Source of the DNA: Thiodiazotropha sp040506275
GTDB lineage: Bacteria; Pseudomonadota; Gammaproteobacteria; Chromatiales; Chromatiaceae
Direction of reading: 5' to 3'
Length of the DNA stretch: 64,000 nucleotides
Assembly (NCBI GenBank): GCA_040506275.1
Contig: JBEVXD010000011.1
Coordinates: 107,273 to 171,272, forward strand
This document shows, in pieces, positions 1-8,702 of the stretch (within the stretch, counting starts at the first letter, position 1; each line of letters opens with the position of its first letter). The notes beneath the pieces were generated by a model. That model saw nothing but the letters and a program-made list of their open reading frames with translations. It had not been told where the DNA came from and did no database searches. A program made the translations under genes and the position numbers.

Positions 1-2
1 TG

Positions 3-68
3 ACTTTCAATACCAACCTGCAAAGTAAATTCTGGACTGAAAGAACATTACGAAAAATCAAACGTTGA
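3..68 (+). CDS. possible 3' end of a gene cut by the window edge
   Basis: The third frame is open from base 3 to a TGA at 66-68 and would encode a basic tail ending WTERTLRKIKR. The other two forward frames close within 30 bases. The piece is far too short to recognise, and may be non-coding. Confidence 0.2.
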   Translation, partial: TFNTNLQSKFWTERTLRKIKR

Positions 69-251
69 GATAAGGGGTAAGCGGATCAGCTGGGTAAATA
101 GCGTGATTCGCACCTCAGCTCACTCCATGGGATTCAACCCTCACACCATATTCCACAACCTGTCGAATTTCTTTACAAACCCTATTGGTTACAGGTTTTC
201 CATAAATGAGTGTCGTCGGCAAGTTATTGAAACAGTGTATTATTTTAAAGC

Positions 252-267
252 TGGCACCAATAATGCT
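252..267 (+). promoter_or_regulatory. candidate sigma-54 (RpoN) promoter
   Basis: The sequence TGGCACCAATAATGCT has the -24 GG and -12 GC dinucleotides separated by exactly ten bases, as sigma-54 promoters require; only the first base of the -12 TTGC box is off (ATGC). It lies about 75 bases upstream of a PEP-CTERM gene. PEP-CTERM genes are known to be controlled by RpoN with the PrsK/PrsR pair in several species, which makes this placement meaningful. No activator site was identified. Confidence 0.5.
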
Positions 268-341
268 AACAATAAAATCATGCTTGCTTATCTTAAGCCA
301 GCAGAACTTGGTACACAGCCTTTAACTACAAGGATACTTTC

Positions 342-863
342 ATGAAAACTGCGTCTAATTTCCTTTTAGGACTACTGATGCTGCTACCGCTAACCAGCTT
401 TGCCAATCTCATAACGAGCACTGGCAGCATTTCTCACTATGGGGCTGGTTCAGTGTCATATACACTTTTTGATCAGGATGCCAGAGCCAGAACTCGAATC
501 TCTGTCAATTCCGCATCTTTTGACACCCAGATTTTTCTGTTCGAAAACGACGGTATTCTCAACGGTTCTGACTTTGTTAGCCATAATGATGATGGTGGCC
601 CCGGCTTAAACTCCCTGATAGACAGAATACTGAATGCAGGTAGTTATATTCTTGCCGTTTCCGATTTCCCTTTAAGCTTCAGCGAAGCGATATCGGGTTT
701 CAACTACAACAATCGCTATGGCAGTTACAATCTCAGGATCAATTCTGCTGCCAATGTCGGTTTCAGTTCAGATGTTAGTTCTGTACCTGAACCAACAACA
801 CTTTCACTGCTAGGCCTTGGCCTATTAGGTGTGAGGTTATCTCAGCGATTCAGAAGCAGATAA
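342..863 (+). CDS. PEP-CTERM sorting domain protein, DVUA0089-like
   Basis: Secreted envelope or matrix protein of 173 residues. The N-terminus is a signal peptide (MKTASNFLLGLLMLLPLTSFA). The body resembles the DVUA0089 family: a stretch around residues 60-110 reading FDTQIFLFENDG, NDDGG, LIDRILNAGSYILAVSD. The last ~25 residues are a textbook PEP-CTERM signal: VPEPTTLSLLGLGLLG followed by a basic tail (RLSQRFRSR). In this system an exosortase (XrtA/XrtB type) cleaves after the PEP motif and transfers the protein to the surface or glycan matrix; no such exosortase is in this window. The ATG has an AAGGA ribosome site seven bases upstream. The gene stands alone between a sigma-54-like promoter and a strong terminator, so it is probably monocistronic. 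The specific role is unknown. Confidence 0.9.
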   Translation: MKTASNFLLGLLMLLPLTSFANLITSTGSISHYGAGSVSYTLFDQDARARTRISVNSASFDTQIFLFENDGILNGSDFVSHNDDGGPGLNSLIDRILNAGSYILAVSDFPLSFSEAISGFNYNNRYGSYNLRINSAANVGFSSDVSSVPEPTTLSLLGLGLLGVRLSQRFRSR

Positions 864-894
864 TCTCCAATTCACTTCAGAGACTTCTGTACTC

Positions 895-929
895 AAGAAC
901 CCGCTAATATATGCGGGTTCTTTTTTTTT
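895..929 (+). terminator. rho-independent terminator of the PEP-CTERM gene
   Basis: A perfect ten-base stem (AAGAACCCGC / GCGGGTTCTT) with an eight-base AT loop runs into a tract of nine T residues. It starts 32 bases after the PEP-CTERM stop codon. Confidence 0.92.
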
Positions 930-945
930 GGATGCTCATTCAGTG

Positions 946-960
946 GTTATTAACCCGGCA
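946..960. repeat. solo copy of the MITE-end repeat (GTTATTAACCCGGCA)
   Basis: These 15 bases are identical to the outer end of the MITE-like element at 50445-50653 (read on the opposite strand at its right end). Related copies are at 20246-20272 and 60385-60424. The homology stops after 15 bases here, so this is a fragment. Confidence 0.5.
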
Positions 961-988
961 ACCAAATTGTGTGCTTCTCATACAGTTT

Positions 989-1010
989 GGTGGGACAGGC
1001 CCCACCCTAC
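989..1010. repeat. dispersed palindrome, GGTGGG..CCCCACC type
   Basis: GGTGGGACAGGCCCCACC followed by CTAC. The same palindrome with small changes occurs at 13636-13658 and 35579-35601, and GC-variant relatives at 35630-35650, 46302-46324 and 56673-56739. All are intergenic, which is typical of REP-like elements. Confidence 0.7.
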
Positions 1011-1135
1011 CCACTGTGCAAGGCCTGGTTTTATAATATTCTATTTGTACTGAGAAGCTAGCGGAAGAGTTGGGAATCAAAAACTTATTTTAAATGATCC
1101 TCCTGTACCTCCAGTTTCATTCGACTGGGGTATAT

Positions 1136-3952
1136 TCAAACCGGCTGATTCAACCTTAACTCAACTCGCTTTTTAAGATTCAGCAGATTAACTGTTTCCA
1201 GCACTTGAGGTGTCTGAATACCACTAAGTCGAACAGATGTGAGATAGACTGGATATTTAGCATCACCCTTTCTAAAACTATTGATATATTCAGCCACAGC
1301 TGAGTATAACTCTCGGCCATATTCCATTTGCGTAAACTCTCTTTCTCCACAAATCAATGAGACAAGCTTTGCATCTGACTCAGCGCTATCACTAACCAGC
1401 ACCACTTCCATATAGTCGTCAGATGTCTTTAAAGGCACACGACGTGACTTAACATGCCATTTATTATCTTTGCCTCTACTCAACTCATAAAATTTCGGCT
1501 CTGCCAAAAGATCACTTTCACTCACTAAAACCAGATTTCTAAGTTGCTGCAGGCTATTCAGAAACCGGCGTTGCTGCAACATTAAGAAACGTGGACTATC
1601 TGCTTTTAATCTCTGCTTAAACAGTGAACCCTGCTCATCAAGAATATAGATATCTATACCTTGTGAAGTCGTTTCATAAAAGAGTTGGATCAAATCTTGT
1701 TTATTGTGGGCATAGAGTACCGGATAAGGACTGTCTGCCATAATTTCCGGATCAAATCCCAGCGGCCGGTAAACCTCTTGTGGCTGCATCAATTCATCAA
1801 GCATACTCTCGAACGACTCGACACTCCGCCACGAATAACCTTTATCCTGCTGCTGTACAATAAAGATGTCTGTACCCAGCCTAAAGAGATATCGTCCATT
1901 TTTTAGTTGTTTACTTTTAAAACGTGCAATAACGTGATTAAACAGCTCTGTTACTCTTTGGGCAATCTGACTACCCCGGGCACAAGAATAACTATAGGCA
2001 TTGATTGTTGGTAATCCTGCACCGTCACTTGAAGGCATATTGAGGATACTGCACAGAGCATCCACCAATCCGTCTGCTCCACTATGCTTGGTTATCAATA
2101 ACTCGCCCCAACTGGTCTGAACTAACTTTTCCAAATTGATTACGAGGTTGGTTCTTGCAGAAGCAAAGCTCAAGGGATCATGACGCTCACTGGTCAGTTG
2201 TTTGCCCTCTTTAGTCAGACGATCCATTGGGTCTATTCCAATATTAAGGAATAGACCAACCATCTCAGCGTAGGCAGGATTCGCCAAGGTTTTCATACCC
2301 GCAGATGGTGGCATATGGTCAGGAAAAAGTTTAGCTACACTGCGTTGGAGTGAAAGTAACTCTTTTCGCGTAAGTTCACTATCACCGGAAACAAAAACAA
2401 TTCGTGTCTGTTTTGACCAGACCTGGTTTACATGACTCCAAATCAGGATTTCCATCAGATTGCTGGATATTTTTATCGGTCTTTGCTCAAGATGAATATC
2501 TTCATCCATACTTCCCCGGTAGAGCATCCATGCAACACTACCGTCCCTGGTCGGCCTGTAGTATAGGGAAAGATCATCTTCTGACAGGTTTTTTGAGATC
2601 CCTGGATTGATATGATCAATTTTCCCAGAGCGATGATCTAGCGCAGTATAGAGCTTTCGGCCCAACAAATTGAGTTCATGGGGATCAATATGGCTCTCTT
2701 TAGCAAACTTTCTGGCAAAGTCTGTGAGCAATCGATAACTGCGGGTCAACACACCAACCAATACATTTCGTTCCTTGATAACACGATCTATTTTCCACTC
2801 TGAACGTGTATCCAGCATCTGCAGTTGAGTCTGCCCCCATCCCCACTGCCTGGTCAGTTTCAGCATACGGCGACTGCGCCAGTTCTGCTGACCCTGTTTT
2901 ACCTGACTGAGATGCTCACCAACCTTGAAATAGAAACACCTTCTTGCCAACTCCAGTCTCTCTTCGTCTCTACTTTCTTTTAAAAATGACTCCACTTTCT
3001 GGTAAAGCAAAATGTATGCATCAAGCATATCGATATCAGTCTCACCAGAATAGATAGCCTCTTTCGCTTGTTGCGCCAGCCATTTTGGATTGGGGTAGTG
3101 ATGGCTATAGGCCTCCATCAGAAAGATCTTTAAAATAGATTTGTAGGGTGACTCTATACCTTTGTAGAGTTGCCACAGGGCTGCGCCAAAGAACTCCCCT
3201 GCCTGTACCTGATTCAGTCCTCCAAGATCAAAAACTTCACTGGCTTTAATAAACCGATGCGAAAGGAGGTATTCAACATAAGATTGATAATCTTGTTCAT
3301 GCTCTGGTGGAACCAGCCACCAAAGTGGATAACGTCCAGCCAGCAATACCGCACTACGATAAAACTCTTCCAACAACAGGTGATGCTGTGTCGTTCCGGC
3401 ACTCTCCCGCGACAGACGAGCCTTCTTTCCTCGACGAAAACGTTCTGGATCGATCAGAAAAATATGCAATTCCAAACCTAATTCAATGGCACTTTTTTCG
3501 ATTAGTGACACCTTTTGCTGTAGCTGCTCTCGTTGTTGTTCATCAAGTGTAGGGTTATGGCAAAGCCAGACATCAAAGTCACTCCCAAATGACTGCCCGA
3601 TAGTCCCTGTACTACCCATCAGATAGAGGCCATGTATATGGTAGACACGCTGAGCACGCTTCTTGTACTGAAAACTGCGACTCAGCTTTGCAGCCGCATC
3701 TAATGCCACTCTCGATGGGCTGTAATCGGGTATGCCAGTAACCGTGTCACTGCTGACAAAGCCAGGTAGCATGGGGTGATTAATGTGAAATAATAGAGGC
3801 AGAAGATTAAGAAACTCCTGCTGACTGGGACGTAACTCTTGATATATCCGGCGCAAACGCTCCCGATGCAGACGTATAAAACGCTGCCGTACAGCATTCA
3901 GCTCTTTGCGGCTGATGCCATCATCGAAACTGATACGTTGAGTGTCAGGCAT
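1136..3952 (-). CDS. cyaA: class I adenylate cyclase
   Basis: Converts ATP to cyclic AMP, the signal read by CRP. The 938-residue length and layout fit the enterobacterial class I enzyme: an N-terminal catalytic nucleotidyltransferase-like half and a C-terminal regulatory half. The diagnostic catalytic stretch is near residues 110-135 (LMGSTGTIGQSFGSDFDVWLCH), with the GS motif and the DxD-type metal ligands. The start ATG (MPDTQRISFDD) is followed immediately by helical, cyclase-typical sequence. The gene stands alone: the neighbour upstream is separated by ~190 bases that contain a MITE-like inverted repeat, and ~270 bases separate it from the converging PEP-CTERM gene. CRP itself is not in the window. 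Confidence 0.95.
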   Translation of the reverse strand: MPDTQRISFDDGISRKELNAVRQRFIRLHRERLRRIYQELRPSQQEFLNLLPLLFHINHPMLPGFVSSDTVTGIPDYSPSRVALDAAAKLSRSFQYKKRAQRVYHIHGLYLMGSTGTIGQSFGSDFDVWLCHNPTLDEQQREQLQQKVSLIEKSAIELGLELHIFLIDPERFRRGKKARLSRESAGTTQHHLLLEEFYRSAVLLAGRYPLWWLVPPEHEQDYQSYVEYLLSHRFIKASEVFDLGGLNQVQAGEFFGAALWQLYKGIESPYKSILKIFLMEAYSHHYPNPKWLAQQAKEAIYSGETDIDMLDAYILLYQKVESFLKESRDEERLELARRCFYFKVGEHLSQVKQGQQNWRSRRMLKLTRQWGWGQTQLQMLDTRSEWKIDRVIKERNVLVGVLTRSYRLLTDFARKFAKESHIDPHELNLLGRKLYTALDHRSGKIDHINPGISKNLSEDDLSLYYRPTRDGSVAWMLYRGSMDEDIHLEQRPIKISSNLMEILIWSHVNQVWSKQTRIVFVSGDSELTRKELLSLQRSVAKLFPDHMPPSAGMKTLANPAYAEMVGLFLNIGIDPMDRLTKEGKQLTSERHDPLSFASARTNLVINLEKLVQTSWGELLITKHSGADGLVDALCSILNMPSSDGAGLPTINAYSYSCARGSQIAQRVTELFNHVIARFKSKQLKNGRYLFRLGTDIFIVQQQDKGYSWRSVESFESMLDELMQPQEVYRPLGFDPEIMADSPYPVLYAHNKQDLIQLFYETTSQGIDIYILDEQGSLFKQRLKADSPRFLMLQQRRFLNSLQQLRNLVLVSESDLLAEPKFYELSRGKDNKWHVKSRRVPLKTSDDYMEVVLVSDSAESDAKLVSLICGEREFTQMEYGRELYSAVAEYINSFRKGDAKYPVYLTSVRLSGIQTPQVLETVNLLNLKKRVELRLNQPV

Positions 3953-4013
3953 TGAGCCTCCATTACAACCTGCCCGTCCTTAATCCTCAACTCTATCCGA
4001 CTGGTGAATCAAC

Positions 4014-4130
4014 GACTTAAGGAAGCTCTGAGTTAGTCTAAGTTGAGTAAAATATACAGATCTGTAAAACAGAAGCTGTCAATTTTGGTGGAAGATCCCG
4101 GTTCATGACTTGCTCAGAGTTTCCTTAGAC
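4014..4130. repeat. MITE-like element with imperfect terminal inverted repeats
   Basis: The ends are inverted copies of each other: TAAGGAAGCTCTGAG at 4018-4032 against TAAGGAAACTCTGAG read in reverse from 4127 to 4113 (14 of 15 match), and similarity continues on both sides (AGTC). The interior is ~80 bases of AT-rich non-coding DNA. It sits between cyaA and the PAS-GGDEF gene. No transposase is inside. Confidence 0.5.
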
Positions 4131-4141
4131 TAGTGTTAGAG

Positions 4142-4939
4142 TCAGATCGATTCTATGGTGCGGGCAATCAATCGTTGTGGATCATCACCTTTGGCCCATC
4201 CAGCAACCCCGATCTCCAATATTGGAAGAGGATCGTTACCCAGATCGGTCAAAGCACCGTCTTGACACTCCTGGACAATCTGCTGCAGTAGACTATCTGC
4301 ATCCTCTTCACTGGTTTCAGGCATGAGTAAAAGAAACAGTTGATCTTCAAATCGACCGATGACATCAGCCCATCTCAACCTTTCGCGCAGGTATTGGGCC
4401 ATGACCAGAATAGAGTGATCGGTCAGATTGGATCCTGAACCATCAGGGTGACTCAGACGAACAGCACTAAGAGTCAGCAGGTTACCGTAACGGCGACTGC
4501 GAGTGACCTGGGCATCCAATGCCTGCAGTGTTGCCCGCCGATTTGCCATACTGGTGAGCTCATCGGTGATGGTCAGATCCTCAACCTGCTTGCGTAGCTC
4601 ATCGCTTTCACGCTGAGCCAAAACCTGCTGGCTGATATCCTGATAGAAATGTAGTCTCAGAGGCTCTTTAGAGCCATCGCTTACCTGCCTCACCTCCCTG
4701 CGTAACCAACGCTCACCATCGCCATTAAGCGATAAGTGAAGCATATCCGTCTCTTCAAACAGCGCATGCAACCCTTCGGGAAGGGTACTTTTATCCTTGC
4801 CCACCAACTCATCAACCGAGAGGCTTAACATCTCCTCTAAAGCAGGATTGATCCAGCGTATGCAGACTTCATCGTCAATTGCCAGCATCCCGGTTGGACA
4901 AACGTCGAAAAGGGCTTGATTGAAACTGATTTCGGCCAT
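4142..4939 (-). CDS. PAS protein with degenerate GGDEF domain
   Basis: Signalling protein of 265 residues without membrane segments. Residues ~1-105 form a PAS domain (FDVCPTGMLAIDDEVCIRWINPALEEML). Residues ~121-265 align with a GGDEF domain: DELTSMANRR corresponds to the usual DxLTGLxNRR, but the active-site motif is replaced by FEDQL (residues 197-201, within IGRFEDQLFLLL). Without the GG(D/E)EF signature it cannot be an ordinary diguanylate cyclase; such domains usually act as GTP or c-di-GMP sensors or as protein-binding modules. A 25-base palindrome lies about 25 bases upstream of the start and may be its operator. Confidence 0.85.
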   Translation of the reverse strand: MAEISFNQALFDVCPTGMLAIDDEVCIRWINPALEEMLSLSVDELVGKDKSTLPEGLHALFEETDMLHLSLNGDGERWLRREVRQVSDGSKEPLRLHFYQDISQQVLAQRESDELRKQVEDLTITDELTSMANRRATLQALDAQVTRSRRYGNLLTLSAVRLSHPDGSGSNLTDHSILVMAQYLRERLRWADVIGRFEDQLFLLLMPETSEEDADSLLQQIVQECQDGALTDLGNDPLPILEIGVAGWAKGDDPQRLIARTIESI

Positions 4940-4964
4940 GTTTCGATTCCCTAAATTCTCCTAA

Positions 4965-4989
4965 GTAGTCACGTTCGAACGTGATCTAC
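4965..4989. promoter_or_regulatory. 25-base palindrome upstream of the PAS-GGDEF gene
   Basis: GTAGTCACGTTCGAACGTGATCTAC is nearly perfect dyad symmetry, with a central CACGTTCGAACGTG and GTAG/CTAC ends. It lies 25-50 bases upstream of the start codon at 4939, a common place for an operator. There is no T-tract, so it is not a terminator. The binding protein is not known. Confidence 0.4.
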
Positions 4990-5365
4990 TGTTATTATCG
5001 TACTCTATGATTATGAAGACGGTAGAACCATCCTTCAGCATCTAAGATCGGCCAGTTTCATATTATCTTTAACGTTTTACCACTCCCCTTGAGCAAGTCG
5101 TGATACGGTACTCCAGGAGATAGGTAGACGAACAACAGCCAAACCTTTAGAAAACCTAATTTATCTTCTTATAATCAATGAATTAGCGCACTCATCCCGC
5201 ACTTATAACTGATCTGGGGGAGCATTTGTCAGAAGATATGAAAATTTCTATTAATATGCCAGACACCATCGGATATATAGCTGTAACGTTTAGACCTATT
5301 ACACATCTGAGCAGTCGCACTCAACGAGTGCCTGACCAAGTACCAGAAGCAAAGAAATTACAGCC
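4990..5365. other. non-coding stretch, nothing recognised
   Basis: AT-rich DNA downstream of the DUF2939 gene and upstream of the palindrome. No reading frame with coding character, tRNA-like fold or clear terminator was seen. Confidence 0.5.
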
Positions 5366-5836
5366 TCAATTATAAACTGCAGTGATACGCCAGCTTGTAC
5401 CTTGCAGACTCAAATGGACATGTACCGGTTTTTCGTCCAATGCGCCAATTCGTAGCAGTAACCTGTCAGGGCTATCAAAAAAAACATAGGTTAACTGATC
5501 ATAAACACCGCCCTGATCGGGACGTCGATTATGTGAGCGCAACTCTCTGATCACCCAATGGATGTCCACCATCTCTTCTACTGCGTTGGCACCTAAACGC
5601 TGAATACCACTCTGCAACCAATCAATAAATCCATTTGATACATCGCCGATATTGCTTTGAACATTCTTATTCAGTTTACGCTTGATCTGTTCCCGCACCG
5701 AGTCAACATCAATCATTTCGCTGAGTGTTTGTTGATCATCGTGTACCAGCGCCTGCTCCAATCGGTACACCGTAGTATATGGCCAGACCAGAAAGGCCGC
5801 GAAAATCAAGATAATTAAGACAACTAAAGCTTTCAT
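5366..5836 (-). CDS. DUF2939 domain membrane-anchored protein
   Basis: A 156-residue protein of unknown function. The N-terminus is one membrane anchor or uncleaved signal (MKALVVLIILIFAAFLVWPY), followed by TVYRLEQALVHDDQQTLSEMIDVDSVREQIK, which is the typical DUF2939 opening in which a helix follows the membrane segment and leads into a 'D..L...iD...vR..lk' pattern. The remainder would face the periplasm. It is monocistronic, with more than 400 empty bases on either side. The family assignment is from sequence pattern alone. Confidence 0.75.
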   Translation of the reverse strand: MKALVVLIILIFAAFLVWPYTTVYRLEQALVHDDQQTLSEMIDVDSVREQIKRKLNKNVQSNIGDVSNGFIDWLQSGIQRLGANAVEEMVDIHWVIRELRSHNRRPDQGGVYDQLTYVFFDSPDRLLLRIGALDEKPVHVHLSLQGTSWRITAVYN

Positions 5837-6322
5837 GTACTAATCCGAACCCAACTTATACGATACGCTTCGACTCTCCGAAGAGTGGAGATATTCCAAT
5901 AGGATTGTGGTAAGCAAACCCGCTTTCCCAAACCAAAGTAGATTGATTATACCGCATAGACAAATCGATCTGGCAAGAGATCTCGCCATAACAACCAAAT
6001 GGTCTGGGATTAGGTAACTTTCAGCCGGTGCAGGGAGGAATCAGTTGTCTCCCATCAATGTTTGAGAAGATCAGAGATTTTTTTGAATTAATGGTTGTAG
6101 AGAATCCTGATTTGCTAATCAGCTTCTCTGCTAATTTTTAAACCGCAGGGATGGATTAAGGGCAAAAAAGGCATGCAAACACCCTCAAGGCCAAGCTTAG
6201 AATACTTTGCCCAAAAAACCAGACTTTGTGACAGCTATTGAAAAATCAATAGTTGCCTGACACCGATTGTCAGAGTATTAGCCTGAGTCGGTAGATACCC
6301 GAAGTTCAGGCGCTAAACTCAA
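5837..6322. other. non-coding stretch with small hairpins
   Basis: No gene was recognised. Three short inverted repeats are visible: GAGAATCCTGATT..AATCAGCTTCTC (6100-6128), CTATTG-N6-CAATAG (6235-6252) and CTGACA-N5-TGTCAG (6257-6273). The latter two lie 50-90 bases past the stop of the RRM gene and could act as its 3' end, but lack a T-tract. Confidence 0.45.
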
Positions 6323-6604
6323 TCAGTGTCTTTGATGACTGCGCTGAGGACGCTCTTCACGAGGCTTCGCCTCGTTGACACGCAGACTGCGTCCATCTAC
6401 TTCTTTCTCATTAAGCGATTTAATCGCAGATTCAGCGTGGTCTGAATTTGGCATCTCTACAAATCCAAACCCCCTGGACCGACCGGAAAACTTATCCATT
6501 ATCACATTGGCAGCGGATACGTCGCCAAAATCTGTGAACAGATTTTTCAAATCGTCATCCTTAACACTCCAGGGCAGATTTCCTACATAGATGTTCATCG
6601 TCAT
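6323..6604 (-). CDS. RRM-domain RNA-binding protein
   Basis: Small single-RRM protein of 93 residues, like the RbpA/cold-inducible type found in many bacteria. RNP2 is IYVGNL (residues 5-10) and RNP1 is RGFGFVEM (residues 44-51), both with the aromatic residues needed to stack on RNA. After the domain comes a short basic, low-complexity tail (KPREERPQRSHQRH). It probably binds single-stranded RNA in the cytoplasm; bacterial homologues are often cold-induced. It begins MTMN, so the second ATG, two codons later, is an equally possible start. It is a single gene. Confidence 0.92.
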   Translation of the reverse strand: MTMNIYVGNLPWSVKDDDLKNLFTDFGDVSAANVIMDKFSGRSRGFGFVEMPNSDHAESAIKSLNEKEVDGRSLRVNEAKPREERPQRSHQRH

Positions 6605-6789
6605 CTCTCAAAAAAGAGCATGTGTCAAAAATCTACGCACACTATCGCTCCATGCACAAAACAAAAGTGGCGCTTGGTCAATCACTGACCTGGTTTCTGA
6701 CGAACAGGTAATTCGACAACGAAACCTTTCCCTTCAAAGCAGCCCGATAGCTGAAAGATCATGCTCAGTACCAGGTCTATATCGATACT

Positions 6790-8700
6790 TTAAACTTTTT
6801 CATCACTTTGTACAGCTTCGAGTTGCTCACTGATTTCCAGCCACTGTTCTTCGCAATCGTTCAATTGCCGGTCAACTCTACTCTTTTTGTTAAGCAGATC
6901 CCTTAACTCGTCCTTGCAGCCCGAATCATAGAGCGAACTATCACTCAATAATATTTCCATATCCTTTTGCTTTTGTTGCAGTTCTTCAATCTGTTTTTCG
7001 TGTTTTCCAAGCGCCTGTCTAAGTGGTTGTAAACGTTTGCGCTGCTCTGCTTCAAGACGCTTGCGCTCTTTTCTGGATGCAGACGAATGCTCGCTTGGCA
7101 CTATCTCCTGACTGCCACTGGTCACTTCCCTCCGTTGAGCGCTTAGCCAGGCCGGATAGGCATCCAGATCACCCTCGAAGTGGTCCACTCTCTTGTCATA
7201 TACCAGCCATAATTCATCTGTAGTGATGCGTAACAGATGGCGGTCATGAGAAACAATAACCATTGCCCCCTGAAAGGTCTGCAATGCTTGCCCGACAGCA
7301 TGCCGCATCTCCAGATCTAGATGATTGGTCGGTTCATCCAGCAACAGCAGATTGGGTCGCTGATAAACAAGCAGTGCCAATACCAGACGTGCTTTCTCTC
7401 CACCAGAAAAGGGGGCCACCATCTCTAGCGCCTGATCCCCATGAAAGCCGAACCCCCCCAGATGATTGCGTAGTGACTGCTCACTTGCGGATGGATCCAG
7501 GCGCTGTAGATGTAACAATGGCGTGGCATCAGCATCCAGCTGCTCCAACTGGTGTTGTGCGAAGTAGCCAATGCGTAAATCCTGAGCCGGCTCGAAGTCA
7601 CCGGAAAGGGGTCTCAACTCACCAGCTAGAATTTTGATCAGCGTTGATTTACCGGCACCATTCGGGCCTAACAAGCCAATTCGATCTCCCGGTTCAAGAA
7701 TGAGGCAGACATTTTCGATAATCCTGTTTCCATCATAACCACCATCAAGCCGGTTAAGTTTGAGTAGCGGGTGAGGATTTTTTTCTGGTTCTGGAAAATC
7801 AAAATGGAATGGCGAATCCACATGGGCCGGACCGATCACTACCATTCTCTGCAATGCCTTAAGACGGCTCTGGGCCTGCTTTGCCTTGGTCGCCTTGGCA
7901 CGAAACCGGTTCACATAACTCTCAATATGGGTGATTTCCCGCTGCTGCTTTTCATAAGCCTGTTGCTGGTTGGCAAGACGGGCAGATCGGATCTGTTCAA
8001 AACCACTGTAATTTCCGCTATATAACTCTGCCTGTTGCTGCTCCAGGTGCACGATGTGATCAGTAACCTGATCGAGAAAATCCCGATCATGGGAGATTAT
8101 CAGCAAGGTACCCTGATAATTCCGCAGCCAGGTTTCCAACCAGATAACTGCATCCAGATCCAAATGGTTTGTCGGTTCATCAAGTAGTAAAAGATCAGAC
8201 CGACACATCAAAGCCTGGGCCAGATTGAGCCTGATCCGCCAACCTCCTGAAAACTGGCTGACGGATCGATCCAGGTCGCCATTGGAAAAGCCTAAGCCGT
8301 ACATCAGCTCACCGGCTCGGGCTTTCACTCGATAACCGTCTGCGCTATGCAACGCATCGTGAAGTCGGGCTACGGCTACACCATCACTCTTTAACTCAGC
8401 CTCTTCCAGCTCATGCTCAATCGCACGCAGTGCGCTATCTCCATCGATAACGTAGTCAATTGCGCTACGGGACATCGCCGGTGTCTCTTGGGCAACATGA
8501 GCGATCTCCAGACCCGGAGGTTGGGTCAGGTCTCCGTGATCGGCCTGTAACTCACCAAGAATCAGACTGAAAAGACTCGATTTTCCAGTGCCATTGCCAC
8601 CTGTGATACCGACTTTCCAACCAGCATGCAGAATGAACTCAGCACCTTCAAAAAGCAGTTTGCTCCCCCGCATTAAAGCGAGTTGATTAAAACGCAGCAT
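6790..8700 (-). CDS. yheS: ABC-F family ATPase, YheS type
   Basis: Soluble protein with two ABC ATPase cassettes and no membrane domain, acting on the ribosome. Walker A motifs are GGNGTGKSS (N-terminal) and GPNGAGKST (C-terminal); signatures are SGGWRIRLNLAQAL and SGGEKARLVLAL; both Walker B regions read LLLDEPTNHLDL. The linker between cassettes is long, charged and helical. The opening (ETPAMSRSAIDYVIDGD) closely follows E. coli YheS, and there is a coiled-coil C-terminus (residues ~545-636). ABC-F proteins relieve ribosome stalling. The ATG lies two bases after the stop of the GspC-like gene, so it is translationally adjacent to the type II secretion operon. Confidence 0.92.
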   Translation of the reverse strand: MLRFNQLALMRGSKLLFEGAEFILHAGWKVGITGGNGTGKSSLFSLILGELQADHGDLTQPPGLEIAHVAQETPAMSRSAIDYVIDGDSALRAIEHELEEAELKSDGVAVARLHDALHSADGYRVKARAGELMYGLGFSNGDLDRSVSQFSGGWRIRLNLAQALMCRSDLLLLDEPTNHLDLDAVIWLETWLRNYQGTLLIISHDRDFLDQVTDHIVHLEQQQAELYSGNYSGFEQIRSARLANQQQAYEKQQREITHIESYVNRFRAKATKAKQAQSRLKALQRMVVIGPAHVDSPFHFDFPEPEKNPHPLLKLNRLDGGYDGNRIIENVCLILEPGDRIGLLGPNGAGKSTLIKILAGELRPLSGDFEPAQDLRIGYFAQHQLEQLDADATPLLHLQRLDPSASEQSLRNHLGGFGFHGDQALEMVAPFSGGEKARLVLALLVYQRPNLLLLDEPTNHLDLEMRHAVGQALQTFQGAMVIVSHDRHLLRITTDELWLVYDKRVDHFEGDLDAYPAWLSAQRREVTSGSQEIVPSEHSSASRKERKRLEAEQRKRLQPLRQALGKHEKQIEELQQKQKDMEILLSDSSLYDSGCKDELRDLLNKKSRVDRQLNDCEEQWLEISEQLEAVQSDEKV

Positions 8701-8702
8701 GG

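Noticed and set aside
103..345. 80-codon frame before the PEP-CTERM gene, starting with GTG
   Set aside because: No ribosome site or family resemblance, and it covers the sigma-54-like promoter, so it is best read as leader DNA.
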